Translations under genes and position numbers: made by a program
The notes under the pieces: model-generated
What the model was told of the DNA's origin: nothing
The model's input: the letters and a program-made list of their open reading frames with translations, nothing else
The model's database searches: none
In this document: piece by piece, positions 1 to 5,524 of the stretch
How positions within the stretch are numbered: the stretch's first letter is position 1
How the letters are laid out: each line of letters starts with the position of its first letter
Origin: Clostridiaceae bacterium
GTDB lineage: Bacteria; Bacillota; Clostridia; UBA1212; DUPL01
Reading direction: 5' to 3'
Assembly: GCA_012522035.1 (NCBI GenBank)
Contig: JAAYLF010000195.1
Coordinates: 1-5,923 of the forward strand
Length of the DNA: 5,923 nt

Positions 1-2
1 GG

Positions 3-326
3 GAGGGTGTGGTCGTCAATAAGTACAGCAAGGAGAAAAGCGAGCATAGGGGCGGCGAAGATGATAATTACAGAACCTATACGGAATATACCACAATCAT
101 CAACACCGATGCGGGCAAGAAAAAGACTATCGTGGAAAAGGACAGCGGGCGAGATATGTACGATTATCTGTCCGTTGGCGACAGGGTACGGTTTCATCCC
201 AAATTCGGTACATACGAGAAGTATGACAAATCTAAAGACCGCATCATCTACTGCAACGTCTGCTCCATGATGAACCCCATACAAAATGACCGCTGCAAGC
301 GGTGTAATAATCTGTTATTCAAATAA
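3..326 (+). CDS. C-terminal zinc-ribbon protein, 5' end outside the window
   Basis: The reading frame is already open at the left edge. A GTG at 9 is available but has no properly spaced ribosome binding site, so the true start is probably upstream. Counting from that GTG, the visible part is 105 residues. It holds a charged beta-rich stretch (about 1-45), a conserved-looking core with YDYLSVGDRVRFHP (51-64) and YEKYDKSKD (69-77), and a terminal zinc ribbon with Cys82, Cys85, Cys96 and Cys99 (C-N-V-C and C-K-R-C). The VGDRVRFHP text suggests a small beta-barrel-like domain. I recognise the overall pattern as a zinc-ribbon family of unknown function in Clostridia, but have no name for it. The stop at 324-326 overlaps the ribosome binding site of the next gene, so the two are probably co-transcribed. 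The zinc binding is inferred from cysteine spacing; the function is unknown. Confidence 0.75.
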   Translation, partial: EGVVVNKYSKEKSEHRGGEDDNYRTYTEYTTIINTDAGKKKTIVEKDSGRDMYDYLSVGDRVRFHPKFGTYEKYDKSKDRIIYCNVCSMMNPIQNDRCKRCNNLLFK

Positions 327-340
327 GGAGGCTTTTTATA

Positions 341-709
341 ATGGAGAGATTCGATACTATGCTGGAAGCGGCGGAACTTGCCGCAACACTCTGCGGAAGC
401 TGGAGCTTTGCCACTTCCAATGATAGATACGACGTAAAAGGCTTGCTGGTGCTTGCCGAAACAAGCGACAGTGAAGACCCCATTGACGAAAACGACTTTT
501 ATGTGGTGTCTCCCAGTGGTGCCATCGGAATATGTGAGGACGGTGGAGACATATTCTGGCTGTTTTTTTCTGAAAAAGCGCTGGATGAAGATTTGCCGCT
601 TACATATCAGGTCAACCCGCAGATAAATTTCTGTCCAAAATGCGGCACTCCCACCGTTCCCGACGCGCGTTTTTGTACACAGTGCGGCACAGACCTTTTT
701 GCCATATGA
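341..709 (+). CDS. zinc-ribbon domain protein of unknown function
   Basis: This 122-residue protein starts at ATG 341 behind AAGGAGG (325-331), which overlaps the previous stop codon; the gap between the genes is 14 bases, so they form an operon. The N-terminal 90 residues are acidic (for example the ETSDSEDPIDEND stretch at 40-52) and predicted globular, with no membrane segment. The C-terminus is a classic short zinc ribbon: CPKCGT with Cys98 and Cys101, then FCTQCGTDLF with Cys112 and Cys115. Such ribbons are common on Firmicutes proteins of many functions and do not tell the role. A WLFFSEKALDE segment (73-83) and YVVSPSGAIGI (54-64) look like beta-strands of a small domain I do not recognise. 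Both genes of this pair end in a four-cysteine ribbon. Codon third positions are more G+C-rich than in the genes downstream. No hairpin terminator is evident after the stop. Confidence 0.85.
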   Translation: MERFDTMLEAAELAATLCGSWSFATSNDRYDVKGLLVLAETSDSEDPIDENDFYVVSPSGAIGICEDGGDIFWLFFSEKALDEDLPLTYQVNPQINFCPKCGTPTVPDARFCTQCGTDLFAI

Positions 710-717
710 AATTTAAT

Positions 718-746
718 TTGATTTTATGTTTTACTCCCTTTATACT
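718..746 (+). promoter_or_regulatory. sigma-A promoter for the DUF1801 gene
   Basis: TTGATT at 718-723 and TATACT at 741-746 are separated by 17 bases, a good match to the housekeeping sigma-A consensus. Transcription would start near 753, giving a leader of only about 23 bases that contains the GGGGGTG ribosome binding site (764-770). The position just after the previous stop (709) makes the DUF1801 gene an independent unit. The start site is inferred. Confidence 0.6.
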
Positions 747-775
747 TTTTCTAATTGGATAATGGGGGTGCACAT

Positions 776-1171
776 ATGGGTCAAAGTAATTTAAATAAAG
801 AAGTGACATATTTTTTGGATAGTTTGAACCTTTCCTTAAGAGATGAGGTTGAGTGTTTGAGGGAAATAATAATGGGTGCGGGTTATGAGTTGACTGAAAG
901 TGTAAAGTGGAACGGTCCTAACTACAGTATAAATGGAGAGGATCGCATCACTATAAGAATCAGTCCTAAAAAACAGCTGCAAGTAATATTTCATCGCGGT
1001 GCGAAGGTTAAAGAAATGCCAAAGAACAGATTGCTAAGCGGCGATTATGATATTTTAATTTGGAAGGAAAATGACAGAGCAATTGCATCCTTCAATACTA
1101 TGAATGAAATACAGGAAAAAAGACAAATGATAATAGAAGTTGTTGGAAAGTGGATAGAAGCAACAACATAA
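776..1171 (+). CDS. DUF1801 (YdhG-like) domain protein
   Basis: The protein is 131 residues when started at ATG 776, which sits 5 bases after GGGGGTG (764-770). An in-frame TTG at 755 would add seven residues but lies before any ribosome binding site, so 776 is preferred. The sequence follows the DUF1801/YdhG pattern. A helical N-terminus (about 5-33) leads into ESVKWNGPNYSING (41-54), the hallmark Lys-Trp-x-x-Pro-x-Tyr segment. Then come beta-strands ITIRISPKKQLQVIFHRGAKV (58-78) and a C-terminal helix rich in Lys and Glu (about 109-128). The length is normal for the family. The domain is widespread, soluble and of unresolved biochemical function; no catalytic residues can be assigned. It has its own promoter and terminator, and its base composition is lower in G+C than the zinc-ribbon pair before it. 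Confidence 0.85.
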   Translation: MGQSNLNKEVTYFLDSLNLSLRDEVECLREIIMGAGYELTESVKWNGPNYSINGEDRITIRISPKKQLQVIFHRGAKVKEMPKNRLLSGDYDILIWKENDRAIASFNTMNEIQEKRQMIIEVVGKWIEATT

Positions 1172-1202
1172 AGTTATTTGCCTGCATTTATGGGATTTAA
1201 AC

Positions 1203-1238
1203 CACCCTTGATGAAATATCGAGGGTGTATTTATATTT
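1203..1238 (+). terminator. intrinsic terminator after the DUF1801 gene
   Basis: A 10-base-pair stem pairs 1203-1212 with 1218-1227, including one G-U pair, around the five-base loop GAAAT. It is followed by a T-rich but interrupted tail (TATTTATATTT). The hairpin starts 31 bases after the stop codon. The interrupted T tract means termination may be incomplete. Confidence 0.6.
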
Positions 1239-1250
1239 GATGTATTACAG

Positions 1251-1280
1251 TTGACTTCATGGGAAAATGGAATATATAAT
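1251..1280 (+). promoter_or_regulatory. strong sigma-A promoter for the two-component operon
   Basis: TTGACT at 1251-1256 and a perfect TATAAT at 1275-1280 are separated by 18 bases. The start of transcription is expected near 1287, leaving a leader of about 155 bases before the kinase ATG at 1444. The near-consensus boxes suggest substantial basal transcription, which fits a constitutively expressed sensor system that may be tuned in the leader. Confidence 0.7.
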
Positions 1281-1320
1281 AAAAAATGACCTTTATGCAG
1301 AGTTATCGTGTTTGTACAAA

Positions 1321-1422
1321 AAAGGTGAGATATATGGGAAGATCATCTTAATGGATTACAGTGAAGATAATCACTTCCAAAGTACACCCGGTATACGGTG
1401 TAATGCGGAAACAACAAGTTGA
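1321..1422 (+). other. kinase leader with possible coupled minicistrons
   Basis: AAAGGTGAG (1321-1329) is a good ribosome binding site placed 4-5 bases before ATG 1334. That ATG opens a five-codon frame (MGRSS) ending at 1349-1351. The stop overlaps a second ATG at 1351 in TAATG, which opens a 23-residue frame ending at TGA 1420-1422, just before the kinase ribosome binding site (GCGAGGT, 1431-1437). The second frame is the same frame as the kinase. This could be a leader-peptide arrangement or chance, since no family is recognisable in either peptide. Confidence 0.25.
1383..1402. repeat. perfect 6-base inverted repeat in the kinase leader
   Basis: TACACC (1383-1388) and GGTGTA (1397-1402) are perfect inverted copies separated by eight bases, which themselves contain the palindrome GTATAC. 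As DNA this is a 20-base dyad that could serve as an operator downstream of the promoter. As RNA it would form a short hairpin about 40 bases before the kinase start. There is no T run, so it is not a terminator. Confidence 0.4.
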
Positions 1423-1443
1423 TTGGGAAGGCGAGGTAGTATT

Positions 1444-2829
1444 ATGCAAATTAGGGAAATATGGCCGTTTTTACTGCCGGGGGTATTGCTTCAGCTGTCG
1501 CTGCAAATTCTCTATATTGCAAAGAGCATAAGACAAGTAAATCGAAAGCCTCTTCTCTGCGTCTTGTACATATTGTCTGTAACTGTTTTTGGGCTTGCTG
1601 CCATTGCCTTTTATCTGCTTCGTGCTGAAAAGAAGCTGTCAAAGGACACCACAACTGAGAAAGTAGAGAAGGCAAATCACTTGACGAACAAGGGGATCTT
1701 TTTACTGCTGCTGATTGCTTATCAAGTAATGGGTATACATATGCTGGCGGAAAATTACGAAACTTCTGCGTACATTCCCTTGATTTGGCTTTTGACATTC
1801 TCTTTTCTCATAATGCTGCTATATAATCTGCTTCCTGAAAAAAAGCGCTTTAGAGCCGAACCTCTTTTGCCGATACTGCAGCTTGCTCTTTGTATACCAA
1901 TCCAATACCTGGATTCTTCTGGCGATAATTTGTTTCTTTCCATCATTGCGGGTTTTAGTGCCATCAACCACGCATCGCTATCTCGTGCAAAGGCGTATGG
2001 TATGGGTGCAATGGGCGCATATCTATTGGGCAGCATGGCAAGAACAATACATTTGTCCCGTATTGGTGAAACTGCTGATCTGATCCGATATTTTTTCGTC
2101 AATACAATTGTGGTTCTGCTGGCCTTGCTTGCTTTCTATAATTTGAAAAAGCAGATGATTACAAGTGTGAAGTTGGAATCAGCTCTCCGTACAGTGAATG
2201 AGCAATCGGAAAAGCTAAAAAGACTGGCAGTGGTGGAAGAGAGAAACCGTATTGCTGCGGAAATGCACGATACGGTTGGACATACATTAACTGCAGCCGT
2301 CCATACACTGGAAGCGGCAGAAGGACTTGTTTCTAAGTCCCATGAAGCACAAAAAAAGATACAGCAAGGCACGGATCTGGTGCGGAGAGGACTTTCCGAG
2401 CTTCGTGCTTCAGTTAAAGTTGTCAGAGTTGAAAAGAAAATCGGTTTTGCAGCCACCCTTGAGCAGCTTTTAAAAGAAATCCGTTCTGATACCGGACTTG
2501 ATATTAATCTTGTCATGGAGACAGAACCTGCTCTGCCTCCCCTTCAAGCCGGCATACTACTCTCGGCAGTTAAGGAATGTACAACCAATGCAATCAGGCA
2601 TGGACAGGCAACGCATGTGGACATTCTGATAGGTGAGTATAAAGGGAAGTTGCGGCTGACTTTTACAGACAACGGTTGTGGAACGGCAGATGTCAAATAT
2701 GGGTCTGGACTATCTATCATGACAGAACGGATAGATAGCGTAGGTGGAGTGCTGGAAATAGAAAGCACGCCAGGAGAAGGGTTTACCGTCAACCTCATTA
2801 TTCCCACCTTGCAGAGAAAGGAGAGTTAA
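1444..2829 (+). CDS. membrane sensor histidine kinase (HisKA_3 type) with PLDc_N-like N-terminus
   Basis: Started at ATG 1444, six bases after GCGAGGT, the protein has 461 residues; an in-frame TTG at 1423 has no ribosome binding site. Residues 6-60 read like the two-helix PLDc_N membrane domain (LLPGVLLQLSLQI, then RKPLLCVLYILSV and AFYLL). Further hydrophobic segments lie at about 84-101, 110-129, 139-156, 160-175 and 215-234, giving roughly seven or eight helices and little outside the membrane. A coiled linker (236-262) leads to the HisKA_3 dimerisation helix ERNRIAAEMHDTVGH (266-280), with phospho-acceptor His275. The HATPase domain has the N box KECTTNAIRHG (Asn382), G1 DNGCG (409-413) and G2 GSGL (420-423). 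It should autophosphorylate and pass phosphate to the regulator one base downstream. With no large extracellular domain, it probably senses the membrane itself or a partner protein, as in LiaS/DesK-like kinases. The stimulus is unknown. Confidence 0.92.
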   Translation: MQIREIWPFLLPGVLLQLSLQILYIAKSIRQVNRKPLLCVLYILSVTVFGLAAIAFYLLRAEKKLSKDTTTEKVEKANHLTNKGIFLLLLIAYQVMGIHMLAENYETSAYIPLIWLLTFSFLIMLLYNLLPEKKRFRAEPLLPILQLALCIPIQYLDSSGDNLFLSIIAGFSAINHASLSRAKAYGMGAMGAYLLGSMARTIHLSRIGETADLIRYFFVNTIVVLLALLAFYNLKKQMITSVKLESALRTVNEQSEKLKRLAVVEERNRIAAEMHDTVGHTLTAAVHTLEAAEGLVSKSHEAQKKIQQGTDLVRRGLSELRASVKVVRVEKKIGFAATLEQLLKEIRSDTGLDINLVMETEPALPPLQAGILLSAVKECTTNAIRHGQATHVDILIGEYKGKLRLTFTDNGCGTADVKYGSGLSIMTERIDSVGGVLEIESTPGEGFTVNLIIPTLQRKES

Positions 2830-2830
2830 A

Positions 2831-3466
2831 ATGAACAAGATTACCGTACTGCTGGCAGACGATCAGACCATCATTCGGGATGGGCTGCGTGCATTACTTG
2901 AAACCAACTCGGATATTCAGATTGTTGCAGAAGCTAAAAATGGTATGGAAGCTTACGAGCAGACTAAAATCCATCGACCGCAGGTGGTTCTTATGGATAT
3001 ACGAATGCCGGTTATGAATGGGGTAGAAGCAACCCGTTTAATAAAGCAAGATTTTCCTGAAACAGCCGTGTTGGTACTAACCACCTTTGATGATGACGAA
3101 TCGATTCTGGGTGCCATTACATATGGTGCTTCAGGGTATCTTCTTAAGGATATAAGCGGGGTGAAACTGGCTGAAGCAATTCGTGATACCGTACAAGGAA
3201 ATGTCATTTTACCAGGAAATATTGCCGCCAAAATCGTTGGTCATATTGGAAGACCTGGTAAAGTGGAAACAAAACTTGAGGACTTTACCCAGCGAGAGCA
3301 GGATATCATTCGTCTGCTGATGGAAGGGAAAAGCAATCAGGAAATTGCTCAAACACTTTTTTTAACCGTTGGTACGGTAAAGAACTATATCAGTCAAATC
3401 TACAGCAAGGCAGGAATATCTGACCGGGCAAACGCAATATTATACTTCAAGCAGTTAGGATTTTAA
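2831..3466 (+). CDS. NarL/FixJ-family response regulator
   Basis: The 211-residue protein starts at ATG 2831 behind AAAGGAGAG (2817-2825), which overlaps the end of the kinase gene; one base separates the kinase stop from this start, so expression is tightly coupled. The receiver domain (about 4-120) has the acidic pair Asp10/Asp11, phospho-acceptor Asp56 in LMDIRMP, switch Thr84 in LVLTT and the conserved Lys106 in LLKD. A linker (121-150) leads to a LuxR-type helix-turn-helix (about 152-203) with FTQREQDIIRLL, GKSNQEIAQTL and the recognition-helix stretch VGTVKNYISQIY. All expected catalytic residues are present and the length is standard. It is the cognate partner of the HisKA_3 kinase, which is the class that normally pairs with NarL-type regulators. 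Likely targets are its own operon and the unit starting near 3550, which is inferred from position only. Confidence 0.95.
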   Translation: MNKITVLLADDQTIIRDGLRALLETNSDIQIVAEAKNGMEAYEQTKIHRPQVVLMDIRMPVMNGVEATRLIKQDFPETAVLVLTTFDDDESILGAITYGASGYLLKDISGVKLAEAIRDTVQGNVILPGNIAAKIVGHIGRPGKVETKLEDFTQREQDIIRLLMEGKSNQEIAQTLFLTVGTVKNYISQIYSKAGISDRANAILYFKQLGF

Positions 3467-3495
3467 AGTTGGGAGCCAAAGCTCCCACTTTTTAT
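3467..3495 (+). terminator. intrinsic terminator after the response regulator
   Basis: A seven-base-pair stem (TGGGAGC, 3470-3476, with GCTCCCA, 3481-3487) closes on the four-base loop CAAA. It is followed by C and a run of five T (3489-3493). It begins directly after the stop codon. This separates the two-component operon from the small-protein and hydrolase unit. Confidence 0.85.
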
Positions 3496-3505
3496 TGCCC
3501 AAAAC

Positions 3506-3549
3506 ATGACTCTGGTAACTAATCATATGACCATCCAACCTTTTATACT
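3506..3549 (+). promoter_or_regulatory. candidate activator-dependent promoter for the small-protein/hydrolase unit
   Basis: TATACT at 3544-3549 is a fair -10, but positions 16-18 bases upstream contain nothing like TTGACA. Two ATGAC copies (3506-3510 and 3527-3531) start exactly 21 bases apart, about two helical turns, and lie around the expected -35. That pattern would suit a bound dimeric activator such as the upstream NarL-type regulator. The repeats are only five bases long, so this is weak evidence. Confidence 0.35.
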
Positions 3550-3581
3550 CAATATGAAACAAGAATAATGAGGAAGGTATT

Positions 3582-3749
3582 ATGATTATGGTTAGTAAAA
3601 GTATTGGAAAGAAAATATTGAAGTTTTTCCATCAGTTGTCCGGAGAGTTTCAGAGTCTAAATGCTGCTGAAATACACGAAGCAGAGAGGAAAAAGGAGAA
3701 AACCTGTTGTGAGGTCAGTGAGACACTCAAAAGAAAACAACTGTTATAA
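3582..3749 (+). CDS. small basic protein with amphipathic N-terminus, unknown
   Basis: This 55-residue frame starts at ATG 3582 behind GAGGAAGGT (3570-3578), with in-frame ATG 3588 as an alternative start. I do not recognise the family. Residues 4-26 (VSKSIGKKILKFFHQLSG onward) form a plausible amphipathic helix, with Val4, Ile8, Ile12, Phe15/Phe16, Leu19, Phe23 and Leu26 on one face and lysines on the other. Residues 30-40 are strongly charged, and an adjacent cysteine pair (Cys42, Cys43) is followed by a basic tail. There is no true signal peptide or full membrane span, so membrane-surface association is possible. It is the first gene of the unit after the regulator's terminator, 27 bases before the next small gene. 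The ribosome binding site, operon position and charge pattern support a real gene, but chance cannot be excluded for a frame this short. Confidence 0.6.
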   Translation: MIMVSKSIGKKILKFFHQLSGEFQSLNAAEIHEAERKKEKTCCEVSETLKRKQLL

Positions 3750-3776
3750 CATGAAAAACAAAAGGAGGTGAGTTGC

Positions 3777-3947
3777 ATGAACAAGAGTAAAATGTCAGAT
3801 TATTGGAACATGGGAACAAGTATAGTTTTAGGTGCTGCTTTTGGCATAGTTCTGGGTGCACTTTTGCAGAACGTAATTCTGTGGCTTTGCTTTGGAGCTG
3901 GTTTGGGTGTGGTTCTAGGAGCAATTACCATGCAATTTAAAAAATGA
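3777..3947 (+). CDS. small glycine-rich two-helix membrane protein
   Basis: The 56-residue protein starts at ATG 3777, five bases after a perfect AAAGGAGGTGA ribosome binding site (3761-3771), the strongest in the window. After a polar N-terminus (MNKSKMSDYWNMG) there are two hydrophobic segments, about residues 14-30 and 33-52. They carry regularly spaced small residues (Gly19, Gly23, Gly27, then Gly40, Gly42, Gly44, Gly48), a glycine-zipper-like pattern that favours tight helix packing or oligomerisation. A short basic tail (QFKK) ends the protein, so both termini are probably cytoplasmic. It ends nine bases before the hydrolase start, so the two are translationally close. I cannot give it a named family. 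It could be an accessory or regulator of the hydrolase, a small membrane-stress protein, or a holin-like or toxic peptide; context favours the first two. Confidence 0.8.
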   Translation: MNKSKMSDYWNMGTSIVLGAAFGIVLGALLQNVILWLCFGAGLGVVLGAITMQFKK

Positions 3948-3956
3948 GGTGCTGTC

Positions 3957-5420
3957 ATGAAAAAGCCAAGAATTCTTAAAGGTCGAAGGATGTGGATATG
4001 GTTTATCACTTTATCAATGGCAGCCAGCTTTCTCGTTATGCTGTTTTCCGGTAGTCTGCAAGTCAAGCGAAAGATTAGTACCGATGCGCCTCTTGAGGAA
4101 TTCAAGAGATATATAAATGAACGCATTCCTCATCTTATGAAGCAGTATGGTATACCAGGATGCAGTATTGCGCTTGTTAAAGATTTTAAACTGACATGGA
4201 CTGAAAGTTATGGGTATGCAGATGTGGAAAACAGAAGAGTACTGACTGTCGATACTCCCATGAGTGTTCAATCCATTACGAAACCTGTTACCGCTTGGGG
4301 AGTTATAAAGCTTGTGGAGAAGGGGCTTGTTGACTTGGATGCTCCGGTATCGCAGTATCTAACAAGCTGGAAATTTCCAAAGTCTGACTATCCGGTAAAA
4401 AAAATAACGGTACGGCAGCTTTTGAGCCACACTTCGGGAATGCCATTGGGGGATTTCACCAAAATCTATTCCCTAGACGAGGTGATGCCCTCCAATCGGG
4501 ATGTGATGACAGAGGAAGCAATACTTGTGCGCAAACCGGGTGCTGGTTTTTCCTATTCCAACATAGGCTATAACTTGCTTGAAATATTAATTGAGGATGT
4601 TACAGGGCAAAGCTTTTCAGAATATATACGCAATGAAGTCTTGCTTCCACTTGGCATGAATAGTTCTTTCTTTAATATTGACACACTTGAGCCTTATCCT
4701 CCAACTGGGTATAACCTTGAAGGGAAGATGGTTCCAGTTTATCTCTACCCATCAAAAGCTTCAGGTGGATTGTTTGCCACAGCTCACGATATTGCTCTCT
4801 TTGCAGCGGCAGGTATGCAGGGAAATTTGGTATTAAGTGAGGACAGTATTAAACAGCTTTATACTCCACAAAGTAATAAAATTGGCATTTACGGTTTTGT
4901 ATTCGATGCATACGGATTTGGTCACTATATTGAAAAGTTACCAAACGGTATGCTCTCTGTTTCTCACGGTGGCCAGGGCAATGGTATTATGACTCATTTG
5001 CAGTCCGTGCCCGAAACAGGTGACGCCATCGTAATTCTAACAAACAGCCAGCGAAGCTGGCCGCTTATTGCTTATGTTTTAAGTGACTGGGCACAGTGGC
5101 GCGGATTTTCATCTGTTGGCATGGAACGTATTATTTGGGGGCATTATGGGCTTTGCGTAATTGTAGGCATATTGGTCGCATCCAGCATAATGGTGATACT
5201 AAGAATGATTGTTCCTTTTAATCAGAAAATGAAAACATTTGCCATAATGCTTAAGCTTGCTATGTCATTTGTTTTTCTTGGGATACTTATCTGGTGCTCT
5301 TGTCAGAAATATCTGTTTGTTTCCTCGGTTTTTCCGATTCTCTCTGTTTGGCTTGGGTGGGCAGTGCTTGTGTTCTCTATAGTACTGCTGCTATCCGTGG
5401 TGTTACCGATATGTTTATAA
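3957..5420 (+). CDS. membrane-anchored serine hydrolase, beta-lactamase/PBP4* class
   Basis: The 487-residue protein starts at ATG 3957, five bases after GAGGTG (3946-3951). An N-terminal membrane anchor (about 12-31) precedes an extracellular class C beta-lactamase-like domain (about 45-378). Its active-site motifs are all visible: S-I-T-K with nucleophile Ser106 and Lys109, Y-S-N with Tyr200 and Asn202, and H-G-G at 337-339 in the place of KTG. Supporting family text includes LLSHTSGMP (155-163) and KASGGLFATAHDIALFA (267-283). The HGG form is typical of esterases, D-amino-acid peptidases and PBP4*-like enzymes rather than true beta-lactamases, so the substrate may be a cell-wall peptide or ester; resistance should not be assumed. 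The C-terminus carries three or more hydrophobic segments (about 396-418, 428-448 and 453-485) with basic residues between the first two, consistent with anchoring from both ends. It is the last gene of the unit with the two small proteins, followed by a terminator. Confidence 0.9.
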   Translation: MKKPRILKGRRMWIWFITLSMAASFLVMLFSGSLQVKRKISTDAPLEEFKRYINERIPHLMKQYGIPGCSIALVKDFKLTWTESYGYADVENRRVLTVDTPMSVQSITKPVTAWGVIKLVEKGLVDLDAPVSQYLTSWKFPKSDYPVKKITVRQLLSHTSGMPLGDFTKIYSLDEVMPSNRDVMTEEAILVRKPGAGFSYSNIGYNLLEILIEDVTGQSFSEYIRNEVLLPLGMNSSFFNIDTLEPYPPTGYNLEGKMVPVYLYPSKASGGLFATAHDIALFAAAGMQGNLVLSEDSIKQLYTPQSNKIGIYGFVFDAYGFGHYIEKLPNGMLSVSHGGQGNGIMTHLQSVPETGDAIVILTNSQRSWPLIAYVLSDWAQWRGFSSVGMERIIWGHYGLCVIVGILVASSIMVILRMIVPFNQKMKTFAIMLKLAMSFVFLGILIWCSCQKYLFVSSVFPILSVWLGWAVLVFSIVLLLSVVLPICL

Positions 5421-5466
5421 AAACACCGTTATCCCATTTGCTTTATAGATAACTCAATATCAGTAA

Positions 5467-5522
5467 GCATGCGCCCCTTGCATAAGTGTTGCGAGGAGTA
5501 CTTTTGGTGCATGCGATTTTTT
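5467..5522 (+). terminator. bulged double-stem terminator after the hydrolase
   Basis: The outer stem pairs 5467-5475 with 5506-5514 (nine pairs, one G-U). An inner stem pairs 5476-5482 with 5490-5496 (seven pairs, one G-U), around a seven-base loop. The two stack directly on the left side, and a nine-base single-strand bulge (5497-5505) sits on the right. Two bases later comes a run of six T (5517-5522). It lies about 46 bases after the hydrolase stop. The T run supports termination; the large bulge is unusual for a simple terminator. Confidence 0.65.
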
Positions 5523-5524
5523 CG

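Noticed and set aside
755..775. Upstream in-frame TTG start for the DUF1801 gene
   Set aside because: It precedes the GGGGGTG ribosome binding site, which is correctly spaced for ATG 776, and would lie at the predicted transcription start.
1286..1333. Leaderless 21-codon frame from ATG 1286, the longer version of the first minicistron
   Set aside because: The ATG coincides with the expected transcription start and has no ribosome binding site; ATG 1334 has a far better one.
1403..1531. Out-of-frame 42-codon frame overlapping the kinase start (MRKQQVDWEGEVVL at its beginning)
   Set aside because: It has no ribosome binding site and runs through the kinase coding sequence in another frame, giving cysteine-rich text typical of a shadow.
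3957..5420. Annotation of the hydrolase as a beta-lactamase resistance gene
   Set aside because: The third motif is HGG rather than KTG and the protein is doubly membrane-anchored, which fits esterase/peptidase or PBP4*-like relatives; resistance cannot be claimed from the fold.
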